Source: Steromphala cineraria
Taxonomy: Eukaryota > Mollusca > Gastropoda > Trochida > Trochidae
Reading direction: 5' to 3'
DNA: 64,000 bases
NCBI GenBank assembly: GCA_916613615.1
Contig: OU744732.1
Span: 44,817,227 to 44,881,226, forward strand
The first letter of the stretch is position 1. Every line of letters starts with the position of its first letter. Below the pieces are notes generated by a model. It had not been told where the DNA came from and did no database searches. It was given only the letters and a program-made list of their open reading frames with translations. Shown here piece after piece: positions 1 to 11,820 of the stretch. The position numbers and the translations under genes are program-made.

Positions 1-56
1 GTATTCTGCACGTGATGCAGCGGGAAATCATGGGCTAACAGCTCGCCACCCATACA

Positions 57-233
57 TCATTGTAATGATGCGAGTCCAGATACAAAAACCTCATCTGAAC
101 TGCGGTTTGAGTCCGAATCGTGAGGTACGTCGATCTGCGCGTTAATGTCCCCCTTTACCTGCACAGGTGTGTGATGGTTCCCCGTGACAATAACGGGGTT
201 ATTCGGTGTACGGGCGAAAGTTACACCCAAAAC
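57..233 (-). other. Open frame at the left edge, coding status unclear
   Basis: Between TAA (236-234) and TGA (59-57) the minus strand stays open for 58 codons, without a Met. The segment is clearly GC-richer than what follows and keeps CpGs. It contains a donor-like CAG/GTAAAG at about position 160. It could be an exon fragment, a regulatory island or chance. No domain is recognised. Confidence 0.15.
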
Positions 234-240
234 TTATCCT

Positions 241-647
241 GGCACGAAAAAGTCAAAAATGAAGTGATAATTAAATACTAAAGTGTAAAGTATCAGTTTT
301 GACGCGAGGTACAGATTGACTATGCATAAGGCGAGGTGACCTTTAGTACACTTTTTACGACTATTATCATTTTGTGTGGCTGTCATTTTTACTCGTTTTG
401 CTCCCGTTAAAACTATAATTGTACTAAATCGTCAAAACCATCCCCATCAACATTTTCACATCCGTTCACTGACAGCACAGATAGACATTTTCCATCTTTC
501 TTACTCGTTAACTAAATGTTTTAAAATTGACATTTCTAATCATAGTTTTGTTAATTGTGAAAATAAGAAAATGACTACATCTCATCACGAGACAGGTTTT
601 CACGTTCCATCGTCGTATAAACAACCTTACACAGTTCCCTTTTTGTA
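241..647. other. AT-rich non-coding stretch
   Basis: The only sizeable frames are low-complexity Ile/His/Asn-rich peptides with no family resemblance. I see nothing else. Confidence 0.6.
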
Positions 648-1450
648 AGAAATTAACCCTCCTGTTCATTCTCTTTTCTTCTCTTTCACGTTCTCTCTCT
701 ACAAATTTATCTCCCTTGTAGCTCTGTGTATGATGTGATTTTTTCAACTTCGTTTTTTATTTCATTCTTCACCTCTAAAATTTTTTCTCATCTTCGTAAC
801 TAGTAATGTTCTTCTCTCTTCATTTCTTCCATTCCCTTATCAATTCGTTTCTACAGGTATGTTTACTATTCATCTAGTTATCTGTTTGTATGTACATTTT
901 CTTTATTACATAATATTTATCTTTATTCTTGTTATACAACGTCTACTTTATCTTGCATATAAACCCCGGTCTTGTCTTTTTTCTCTGCTTTTTCTCATAT
1001 ACTTTATTGCTTTTCTTATCATTTTATTTACTCATTTACTTTTATCTTATCATTCTAATTTTCCTCTCTCTTTCCTATACCCTCTCTCTTCTCTCTTGCC
1101 ATTTTCTTTCTTCTCTCTCTTTTCTCTTATTATTTTATTTCTTCATTTTCCAATCCCTTATCCATTTCTATATTGTCTCTTATCGTTTTCCTCCCTTTCT
1201 CTCTCTTTTCTCCTACCCTTTTCTTTCTTTTATTTATTTCCTCTTTCCTTTTGTTTCTTGTTTCCTTTCTCTTATTCTTTTGTTTCCTCTCTTCCTTTTG
1301 TCTTATCTTATTCTTTCGTCTCTCACTATATTCACTATATTTACTTCGTCTCTTCATTTCGTCTTATCTTTTTCTTTCTTCTCTTTCCTTTCTTCTTTCC
1401 TTCTGTTTCTTGTTTTCCTTTCTCTTATTTTTTTGTTTCCTTTCTAACGT
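648..1450. repeat. Long polypyrimidine tract (C/T-rich on the plus strand)
   Basis: About 800 bases of degenerate CTTT/TCTC with few purines, densest at 1060-1440. It generates hydrophobic Phe/Leu/Ser frames on the plus strand and Lys/Arg/Glu frames on the minus strand; these are composition artefacts. No fixed repeat unit is visible, so this is a strand-asymmetric tract rather than a clean satellite. Confidence 0.8.
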
Positions 1451-2280
1451 TCGTCTTAAAAACCTTTGTTTTCACCTATTCGTTATTTATTCTCTTTCAA
1501 TTGTCATTGAATGTCAGAGCTGTTGTTCATGTGATATTGATAATGATAATGATATTTAATTTACTTTCTTCTTTAATAACCAGTTTTGTTAACAAGCAGA
1601 TATTATTTCATAAGTCTGATTAAAATTGGCCTAGTTCCGAGGAAAAAAATGAAACTATCAACTCTATCGAGATATGCAATCCTGTACACTATGGCACAGT
1701 GAAGAGAACCTATCGAAATAAGTTCGAGTCTCAAAAGGATTAATATTTTTTATCTTTTATTCCTCGGAACTACGCCGATGTATTCAAACTGTTATTGCAT
1801 TTTATTTACGATATTCTTGTGAGCAACTAACTGCACAATTGATATTTTTACAAACTAGGACTTGTTTCAAAACATAGTCAATAACTGTTCAATTATTTGC
1901 ATAATATAATTTCAAAACTGCAACACGTACACAACAAGTTTAACAATGTAACCAACAACTAAGAACAGAAACACAAATCCCTTTGAGTCGGGTGAAACCA
2001 ATGACTTGTATGTAAAGGTTTACGGCCTCGGTCGAACGAAATTTCTCATAAGTTCAAAGGATTTATTCATATCTCCTTTTATTTTCGGTGTATTTCTCAC
2101 GCTCATCTTGAACTGAGGTACCATGAGTACAATTGCTTTATCTAAATACCATCAGACATTCCATAGAGCTGGCAACAGATGTAAAGTGAACAGAGCGATG
2201 TGTAATAAACTATTTCAGCTCGCCCAGACATTGACAGAACATGCAACAAAGAAAAACGCACATCTTATCCAAAGCGTGAC
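1451..2280. other. Non-coding stretch without recognised features
   Basis: AT-rich sequence with no recognisable gene. The small frame opening at 2123 resembles no family. Confidence 0.6.
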
Positions 2281-2289
2281 CAACGAGAT

Positions 2290-2345
2290 ATGCTCTCGAC
2301 CAATCAAATCGCTGTATTTTAAAATTCAGCCAATCGTGTGATCGC
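2290..2345. promoter_or_regulatory. Paired CCAAT boxes, island 1
   Basis: CCAAT pentamers at 2300-2304 (GACCAATCA) and 2330-2334 (AGCCAATCG) lie 30 bp apart in the same orientation and match the NF-Y site consensus. A promoter or enhancer role is inference; no transcript is assigned. Confidence 0.3.
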
Positions 2346-2979
2346 AAAGTTAATGAAGTCATCAACTCAAGCCTGTGTTAGCTTTGCAAAATCTTCTCAA
2401 TTCGTTTGCTATCAACTCCCGCGGTTTTAACAATGACTTTTATATCGGCTGTGCAAAGCCGGTGATAGGGACGGGAAAGAATAACGGATTTTCTTTGTCA
2501 TCTGAAAGTTGGATACAAATGCCATTGTCATATGCAGACGTTATGCCATTATAAGAGTACGGGCCTTGGCTTTTTGACTCTAACATGTACTGATTGGGTT
2601 GTTTTGTGGGGTGGGGATTGTGGGACGGGTGAGGTAGGCTAGTGCCGGGGCTTATAAATGACTTGTAACAGATTTCACAGAACAGCGGGACTTTTTCGTA
2701 TACTAACTTCGGCATGGGTGGTATTTAACGTGTAATATGTTCCTTACACGAGAGACACCACAAATGGTACATAGTAATTCAGTGACAAAATAAATGTGAC
2801 ATATATATTAACGCGGCTATATGAGACATAACGTGGATATTACATGTAAGTCAATATTTCATGAAAAAATAAACCAACTGAACATAATCGCTCTCTTTTC
2901 TACGACATACAAACTAGAAAAGGTTGGTGATAATAATCAAAGGTACATTTCTTACGTTTAATGCATGTCTAGTGCATTT

Positions 2980-3090
2980 GCATCTCTCTGTCTATGTGTC
3001 TGTCTTTCCGTCCGTCTCTTTCTGTCTGTCTGTCTCGCTCTCTCTGTGTCTCTGTTTCTGTTTCTCTCTCTCTCTCTATGTGGTATACTA
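2980..3090. repeat. TCTG/TCTC microsatellite, first block
   Basis: Imperfect runs of TCTG and CTCT, ending in a (CT)n run at about 3064-3076. It is separated from the larger block at 3.2 kb by about 110 bases of ordinary sequence. Confidence 0.85.
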
Positions 3091-3189
3091 TTTATCATAA
3101 ACTATACAACTTATATGCTTACTTTATTCATTAAACAATATTGATATATATAACTCAACCCTTATGTTAACTATTCATAGGCCGACTCT

Positions 3190-3410
3190 GTATGTCTGTC
3201 TGTCACTCTCTCTATGTCTCTGTGTCTGTCATTCTCTCTCTGTGTCTCTGTGTCTGTCACTCTCTCTCTGTGTCTCTGTGTCTGTCACTCTCTCTCTGTG
3301 TCTCTGTGTCTGTCACTCTCTCTGTGTGTCTCTCTCTCTGTCTCTGTCTCTCTAACTCTATCTATCTATCTATCTATCTATCTCTCTCTCACTCTTTCTC
3401 TCTAAACATA
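3190..3410. repeat. 28-bp minisatellite plus (CTAT)n microsatellite
   Basis: The word TCTGTCAC/TCTGTCAT recurs at 3199, 3225, 3253, 3281 and 3309, so the unit is 28 bp (26 once). It is followed by CT/GT runs and a CTAT run at about 3355-3382. All open frames here (Cys/Leu/Ser/Val peptides) are artefacts. Confidence 0.95.
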
Positions 3411-6400
3411 AACTAAACTTATCTATCCATGCCTATCCATCTTTCTCTCCCTCTCACAATGGTTGATCTATAAGGTTACGGAGGTGGTGATTTATCTTAA
3501 CCATTTTAATGCTTGTTATGAATTTGCATCTATCTCCTCTATTTCTCTCTCTCTCACACATACACACGTACACAACTTGGCACTTATTATATATATATCA
3601 TTATGACAATCATGTCAATTTCAAGTGATCTATATTCGCCTTTTGGTGAGAAAACAAATATAACTAATATAGGACAATAATTCCTCAAACAATTCCAGAT
3701 ATGTCCTGTTCACTTCAATGTCACATAACGATTTAATCACATTGAGGGCTGATGTGAAAATAACCTGGCCCAAACAATGTATTGATATCAAGAGTTACGA
3801 AAGCTATGAAGTAATGGCATATATCTTTCGTGTCAAGGCAAAGATGACTCTGCACAGGGCGTGGTTGAAGAGCGCTGCCTACTCGAGTGTAAAATCTCAT
3901 CAACCCACCCCTACAAGGAGCTCTAGAATTGTTTGTTCACATAATTGGTATTGAAGCTTTTGAATAGACGGAAACTGATAGAATTTATGGCTCATCCTCG
4001 GAAATTCTTTTCGTCTTCTATTTGTAGTGAAATGACAGAGACAAGATTTATCAATTGCGCTGTAAAAATCTACAAACTCATCTCATAGGCACTTCGTTTA
4101 AGCTTTTGAAACTTGAACGGGAATACTTCGATTTATCGGCTCTTCAAGCCAGACAGAGTTCGTATGTCGTATTTTAAAAACTAACCTGATGGTATTGGCC
4201 TAGATTATTGCCTCTTTGACATACTTATAACGTATGCATATAACGTTATTATAAATATAGATTTATTATATTTGCTGTGATGTTTGTTGTCTTCTAGGTA
4301 ATTTATTTGACTAAATCTTTCTCTTTATTAAATCTAATTGCAGTTTTATATATTAATCAGAAATGAACAAGTAACCTAAAAACTTTTTTCATGTTTTTCT
4401 TTTTGTCAGCTATTAAAGTAAATTGATGTCACTGACAATCTAGGTCATTAAGTTGTTAGTGATAAATAGAGCAAATAAACGATCATGTGATCATGTGACT
4501 ATTTTATACAACATATTATTTTGATTTATCCAGGGAAAACCAGTGTCATCGTAAATGATTTTTTAATATTTGTAATCTTTGACCAAGAAAAATAAAAACC
4601 ACAATAATAATTATAACAGCATTACTATATCAAAATATACATAATTATCACTATTTTGAATTATTCCCATAAACATATTTCGAAAACTTCCTTTTTGTTT
4701 AGATGACATTTATACAGAAATAGAATTTCAACCTGTAAGGGTACTCTAGTTTATACGAAATGTACAAACACGAGACGAAGACGTTTCATGAGAATCACGT
4801 GCGTGTGATGAACTAGACTAACATTTAGTCTCAGAAGTATCTTTAGCCGGAAATTCCAGTGCCATGAATCGAATGAAGCATATGTTGTTTGGTTGTGAGT
4901 CTACCCTCAAGAATAAACAAAATATGTTGATGACAATGTAGACCATTAAAATAATTGTTACTGCATTTTAACATATATGTTTATAGTGCTGATGAATTAT
5001 TTAAAAACAATGTAAATGCATTGATAAATCTAGACTTGCTATACTTTTCTAGACTTGGTTGGTCATCAATTAAATATTTTTGCTTTAGGGTCTGGATGAC
5101 AGACTAGTAATGAACATTTGATGTGTGGTACTCAAAACACGTCGCACCTGCTTGTGTCCTTAGACTTAGTCAAGTCTGTAACCAATTATTTTTGCTGATG
5201 TTTTAAAGACTGAGTGAAATGTGTCGAATGCATTGGGTATGAATGCAGATTTGATACCGTCTCCTTTGAAAGACAATACCTAATGAACTAGAACTTGCAT
5301 TTGGTTGTGAATCTTGTGGATGGACGAAAATAATTACAAGGTGTCCCTTACAACACAGATACCTGGTATATGTATTTTGGACGTTTTAAATCAAGAAGAT
5401 GATATTATCAAATTTATCTATTTCATTCCTTTGAATTATAAATCTTGCAGATGGATAACGAATGTTTTTAGAAAAACATAAAGAAACCTGTAACAACCTC
5501 TCATTTAAACATAGTTTTTTTTCTCGTTGATAAAATAATCACATCGAGGATGAGAACGAACCTTTTTTTATTTCAGTATGTATTTTAACAACATTGGACA
5601 TTTTCTATTCATTGCATGTTAAGAGAGACGCTACTCTAAACCTCATTATAAAATCACCGCAAAACGTTCAAGATTTATTACCGCACTCTGCACATAGAAA
5701 CCATATGCTTCGACTTTTCTTCCATTGGCTGAGGGATGTCATAGTGGGCTTGTGTTTACACAGTTTCCCTTTAATCCAAGTTATTAGGAGTACTTCATCA
5801 AGCGCCGAATGAAGAATCTTATTCACAGCGGGAAGTTGAGCATTTAAGTACAACTTATTAATTTTCGTCTCCAGGGACTATTTCTCCGCGGAGCGGCACA
5901 TTTAGGAATATGTTGTGAAGCGGTCCATGACCATAAAGATGATGGCGATGCCTCATTAAATCTTTCGGGTTAAATCTTTTTCTCTGTTTCAAGTGACATG
6001 ATTATTTTCCCAGATATTGCTCCTATAGCGATAATTAAGCCAGTTTACCGGGTAACATCAAAGTCCCGCACGACGGGTATATTTGCTATTGCTTTGGATG
6101 GGACATTCTGTTTGCAGACTCAGTTGTAACAGAGCAGCGATATAAAATTTTCCCGACATAAATAATTATATCGCTGTTGGATTTTTCATTGGGATAAATT
6201 GATATCTGATTTCAACCGAGGCTTTTTTGACAACGTAATTCCCATCTCCTATAAACGAGATATTGTGTAAATTCTCTTTTATGCCGGATACAAATTTGTT
6301 GTAAAGCCATGTTCAACAGTGCCATACGTCTTAATGCCACAAGGCAAATATGAATAGCGAATTGTCTTTGATACATTGGGGACGGAAATATAATAACGAT

Positions 6401-6890
6401 GTCATAAACAGGTAACCTCCAATCAAAATCTCATTTTGTCAAAGTGAATCTTGCTGCGTGAACAGTTGGTTTAATAGTAGGAGACTGAGTTCAGGGGGAA
6501 CGCACCCAATCTTCAGGAACATTTACTTATGTAAATATACAACTGTGGTGAATCGACAAGAGTGACTAGTTCGCGGAATATCAAAACATATTAGATAAAG
6601 ATATTAGAAAATTGTTTTAAAAAATCATAAGATTTAGGTTTAAAAAATATTTTTTTACCTAGCGATAACTTATTTACAAGATGAAATAATGATATATCAC
6701 ATAATTCTATAGGTCGGTTTATATCTACATTGTGTCTTACATTAGAGGTTCGAAATCCTGAGTTAAAAATATGTTTTTCTTTATTTACCATGTTTGACGT
6801 TTTTCTAAAATTTGACGTCTTTAAGACCTCCACTTTCATAACTGCACTAAACGGAATAAACTTTTAAGAGATTTTCAAATGCCGTTAATA
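3411..6890. other. Non-coding stretch without recognised features
   Basis: AT-rich intergenic sequence. A few more complex patches occur (3720-3950, 5650-5950), but I find no gene, repeat family or motif cluster that I can support. Confidence 0.55.
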
Positions 6891-6899
6891 GTGAAATCT

Positions 6900-7290
6900 A
6901 CACTAGTGTTTTCAGCCAATCATACTCCTAACTCCATTCTTTTAGCCAATCAGCGATGCTCTCACATGAGATTCGTCTGAGAATTAAATCACGTGTCTGA
7001 GCACTGTAATTGATGATAAGCGTCAATTGTCAGATTTATTTACTGGGTAATTTTCACGAACATCGATCAATTTATCCTCCCTGTGGGAAAAAGACAATTG
7101 AAGACTGACGCTTCGGCAACCAAAAGCATTCGCAACAGGGTGATTATGCGATTGCGCATGTTCGTGGCTGGAAGGTCGAAACGTGCGGTTCCGAATGATG
7201 GATGTTTCGGAACGAAAAGCGAGCTTCACGTGCGGCACGTGCTGCATGAGATCGCCGCACGTGCTGGGATGAATTGACACAGGTTAAAAA
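6900..7290. promoter_or_regulatory. Paired CCAAT boxes (island 2) followed by a CACGTG cluster
   Basis: CCAAT boxes at 6916-6920 and 6946-6950 are 30 bp apart, same strand, both AGCCAATCA. CACGTG palindromes follow at 6990-6995, 7227-7232, 7236-7241 and 7258-7263, the last three within 37 bp. The 7080-7270 part is GC-richer than its surroundings and happens to be open on both strands (frames of 64 and 85 codons) without a domain. A bound regulatory element is plausible but unproven. Confidence 0.35.
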
Positions 7291-9720
7291 GTGGGATTTC
7301 ATTGTCAAAGCGTGATAACAGATGGACTAAGGATTTCGTCTTCCGAAAAAAAGATTAACTATAAATAAAAGGCAACTGAATTCTAGGTGAAAAGCTTTTA
7401 TATTATTTGATATTATCTAAGGGAAACGATATAGAGATGCAATTCTTTTGCCATATGGCAAGTTTTATGACTTTTAGATATTAGATTAATGGTTTCATTT
7501 GATATTCTTTTTCGAAATAGTTGACCGTATGTAACAGTTTTGATTATAAAATATTGGTTTTTAGACGAATATTGAATATGTCGTTCATTCGGAAATGAGA
7601 TAATTTCAAAAATGCCAACGTACGCCGTTGAACTCTCTGCTCATATCATTATAAAAAAGGGTTCTTCCAGTCGACAAATATATACATCAACAGAGATGCT
7701 GGGTGTTCAAACATAATTATCATATTTATGATAGATTTCAATAATTTCATAATTCAAAAATATCATTTCAATATGAAAAATCTGAAAATGAAGAAATTCT
7801 AATATTAAAGTAATTTAATTATATTCAATTAAGATGTTTGACTGAATCTGTTAAAACCATGAATGTGTCGAATCAAAATAGATAAAAATAAACCTTGTAA
7901 CATATATTTCGTTTGTAACTTTCATAACAAAATACCTATACCAAGGCAACAAATGTTCGTGGATACGAAGGATAATTAGATAACGCCTTTGATAGTTTCA
8001 GAAAACAACCTTGCACAATGCACTAAGCCTAACTTGGTGACAAAAGGTTACTTAAAAGCTTTGTGTATTTGGACCCAGAAAATTAAAATTGATATCGCTA
8101 TGTTGATATTTCACGACATTAGAATTAATAACTTGTCCATGGGTAATGAAATCAATTAATAGACTATAATGTTATTGTAATGATAACCCCCAATTATATA
8201 ATGATTTGATCTATGCATTTACTATTATTATATTGATTAATTACGCAGATGATTATATGTATGTTTGTTTACACCTACCACATAGCTTACATACAACTAG
8301 TCTTTTACACTTTTGTTTTATGTTCTTCAAAATCTGTTAAATTAAATTTCATTTTCAATTAAACATGAATATTATTCACTTTAATATATACTGGAAAGTT
8401 GGGACGTTCGTAGTCATGTGCTCTTTCATACATTTCATCGTTGCATGCATTAAAATTAATTTAGCTTTTTTATTATATAAAGAGGATATATAGATATCAT
8501 GATTCCTCAATTCGCGTTTTTTTATATATCGAAGTGCTTTTTTTTTACATCAGGTTGAATTAATCTACCACTTTCGTTGTTTTAATACATCACGAAATAT
8601 GTACTGTTACATAGAAAGATATGTACTGTTTTCTTCATTTTTTATGTATTTTTTAAGTTAACTATTTCATTTTATATGTTGTCAATTTCGAACGCAAAAT
8701 GTATAAAAGTAGATAAACGTATATTCTTACACTTGATGCACAAATATGTTTCTCTGAAAGTTTTTAAAACATTATTATCTTTGGTTCGTTGATTGATTTC
8801 GTCTGTCAATTTTATGGGATTATTTTTAACGTCATTGGTAGATAAATGAATACAACTGATGTTGGATTTCTTCACAGTAGGTTTTAATACTTTAAAATTT
8901 ACTTTAAAATGGTGATCGAATCTTCAAAGTGTGTTATGTGTCTGTAAAAATAAAACAGTGGTAGCAAAATATGCCAGAGTAAACGAAATTTTTGTTTTAA
9001 ATTTTTATTGTCTTATATTTAAAATTTCATCTTTTGAATACTATGTGTTGTAGAATGTGTATATCAAACATTTATCAATTTAATTTTCAATAATTATCAG
9101 TTAAACAATAGTAAATAACACACTCTTGATATATACATTCGTCCATAAAAATTTACCATTAATCTTTGTTGTAAATTACTTACGTAATAAACTATCAGTT
9201 TGACAGCTGTAACATGATTATTAACGCATGCACGCATATCATTTCTCAATTAACGATTATTAACATTTAAACGATATCGACAACTTTGACTTCGGTACAA
9301 TTAAAATTGACATTATTGAAAATAACAAACAACTGTAATAAGTTAACCTATTTGTGCACAAGTACCACAAGGTTGCATAATTGTGATAATCTATTAACTT
9401 TAATGTTAATTTTAACAAATTAAGTTTAAAGGTTAAATGTTTACAACAGAACAGTTGTTAAGAGGACGTATCGGATGATTATTAAGTGAAAATTAAGCTA
9501 AAGAATTTGAGATTTCCCAGTTAATTAGATCCATAGATTTGATTAGGCATTTAGCTGCGCTACATGTTGAGATAATTTGCAAACACGTCGAAATTTATCA
9601 ATTTCCCAATGCACATGTTTAATTGGAACAGATATGCAATTTTCGCAGTCAGTGGTATTATAATTGTTTTCATTATTCATATGATATGTGGATTAATTTA
9701 ACATGTTATTATGTAGACCG
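7291..9720. other. AT-rich non-coding stretch
   Basis: Very AT-rich, with no gene, repeat or motif cluster recognised. Confidence 0.65.
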
Positions 9721-9724
9721 AATC

Positions 9725-9763
9725 ATGATCATGATCATCATCATCATGATCATCATGATGATG

Positions 9764-9803
<40 letters not shown>
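9725..9803. repeat. (ATC)n/(ATG)n microsatellite
   Basis: CATGATCATGATCATC runs into a pure ATC run of about 13 units at 9764-9802. Embedded ATGATCAT words are self-complementary. The poly-Ile frame over it is an artefact. Confidence 0.95.
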
Positions 9804-11150
9804 CTTGAACACATAATATTTTAATATTTCAAGAACCGTTGAGAATACCAATGGATTCTTTTCTTCTTTGTCTTGAATTGTCAATTCATTAAAACCATCA
9901 TAGTGTTGATTTCATTAATAAATATACAATGCATTAGTATGAAAAGACGTTTGTTGTTATTCCATAATGCTTACAAATACGATTCAAAATACAATAGAAG
10001 TTGCATTAAAATCTAAAAATGATTTAATAAAAAGTACATAAACAATGATTTGTGCAGATGTTTTATCAGTTTTCTTGCATAAAGTGTTATTTCTGAAATT
10101 TAAAGAATTTTCTCATTAGTGAAACCATCAAATCTTCCCATAATGAAATATTTAAAATCTGTCTAAGGAAACGATCTACGATTTGAGCCTCTGTATAAAA
10201 CACTTTATCAGTTAAAAATCAAAAAGAGTGCCTTCACATTATAAATTAATAAATCACATGATCTATCAGACTATATAATTAGAATAATTTCTTTGAACGA
10301 AACACATTATCTTTGTAAGTAAATTTGTATTACAGATTTAAGATAAATCATATAATTGAAAGATCAGTCGACTATTGTTTGAAAAGACATTATATCCTAA
10401 GTTTGACAGTTTGAGAAAGAGATTTAATCTTCGTTTCCGTTAATGACGAATGTGAATTGAAGGTATTTATGGGAATAGTTGATTATCATAATGGCCAAGG
10501 TTGGAAACACTCATTTTCATAATTTCCCGTGATTAAAGATAAAAGAAACCATCTAAACGTTTCCTTGGCTTGTAATAACTACACGTAGATAGCATTGTAA
10601 TGAGCTTAATCGTAAAATCCTTTCTCAGCAAATTTAGTTTTTGGATAAAGCGTTCCTTGTTTTGTATGATGCCACATGACCACGGATGGCCTACGTTGAT
10701 AATTCTAATAGAAACTCAGCATGAAATTTAAACTGAAAAATAAAAAGTTGGAGCGCACTGAAATGAACACAGGATTGGAATTCCTACGACTATCATATGC
10801 AAAGATTACATCAGTTTCTTACACAGAATTTTCGAGTCTTTCCGGAAATGAAATATCCATTATAAATATATTTCTTTTGAATTAAGCAGTAATTGTTCGG
10901 GACGGAAGGTAATAAATTAAACAAACGATATATGGAAATCTCTAAGGCGTCTCACACCCCTTCACAATGACCATAGCTGCATGAACGTAAAAATGGCGTG
11001 AGCAAAAACTATTACTGGAGCCGTGATCTTTATCCAGTAATATAGCAATTAGAAAGCGAGCGAAGGCCTCCGAATGATATTTACACCCGTGAGAATCAAT
11101 CCCTCTGTCTTTATCATCAACTGTCAAAAACTGACGCTTTCATTTCACTT
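9804..11150. other. Non-coding stretch without recognised features
   Basis: AT-rich and gene-free. The minus-strand frame at 10942-11127 resembles no family. Confidence 0.6.
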
Positions 11151-11194
11151 TGAAAACCCAAGAACAATAGCCTATGTACGATGGTATACCAAAA

Positions 11195-11820
11195 GGCTTG
11201 AACTACCAATGCGTGTTTTATCCAATCATAGGTGACAAGACTGCGTGATTCGGCCAATCACAGCAGACATGACTTATGTATTTCATATAACCCAAAGACA
11301 AAGATCAAGACAAAGACTACCACGTGAAGATCGCCTTTAATCGCCGTTTACAAGAGATTCTATTGAAGCCGGTCGCTAATTACCCATTATACCCTTCGTC
11401 AAGGTTGTCAAGCTATATCTCGACTTGCAATCAGCTGTAGGCAAAACAGAACCGTGGGATTTGGAGACCATTCAATTGAAATGGGACATTCTTTATGCAG
11501 ATATCTTGATTGGCCGTCCGTCTGTGCATGTAGCTCGTAGATTAAGCGCTGAACGTCTTTTGGTTTCCATTTGCCGTGGTACTTTATGGACCATGCTATC
11601 CAAATGACACGGGATGAGTTAGATATTGCTCGCCGACGAGCAATCGGTGTCTATTTCGCAGGGAATGCGCACGTTTCGCACGTGCGTGTCATGCTCGTGC
11701 GCCATGACAGATAGCGTTGTATGCACACGTGATTAAATCGGGACACTTTTAGCGGAGATGGCGCGTTTGTTGTCAATCGAAAGACACTTTCGTCGTTACG
11801 GTTGCCAGGTGTAACAAATT
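11195..11820. promoter_or_regulatory. Paired CCAAT boxes (island 3) and GC-richer segment with CACGTG sites
   Basis: CCAAT boxes at 11222-11226 and 11254-11258 are 32 bp apart, with a third CCAAT at 11206-11210. CACGTG occurs at 11321-11326, 11679-11684 and 11726-11731. The GC content and sequence complexity exceed the flanks. It resembles island 2 in composition, but the two are not alignable. Distal regulatory DNA is the likeliest reading; a lost or unrecognised exon is the alternative. Confidence 0.35.

Noticed and set aside
1130..1357. Minus-strand Lys/Arg/Glu-rich frame
   Set aside because: Complement of the same polypyrimidine tract; composition artefact.
859..1623. 254-codon plus-strand frame that looks like a multi-pass membrane protein
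   Set aside because: It is entirely a product of the polypyrimidine tract (TTT/CTT/TCT codons), and overlapping frames look equally hydrophobic. No family resemblance.
3164..3416. Three overlapping Cys/Leu/Ser/Val repeat peptides
   Set aside because: Translations of a TCTG/TCTC minisatellite in several frames.
7023..7280. Frames of 85 (minus) and 64 (plus) codons in the same GC-richer patch
   Set aside because: Openness on both strands follows from base composition; no family resemblance. More likely regulatory DNA.
9623..9808. Frame ending in poly-Ile
   Set aside because: Generated by the (ATC)n microsatellite.
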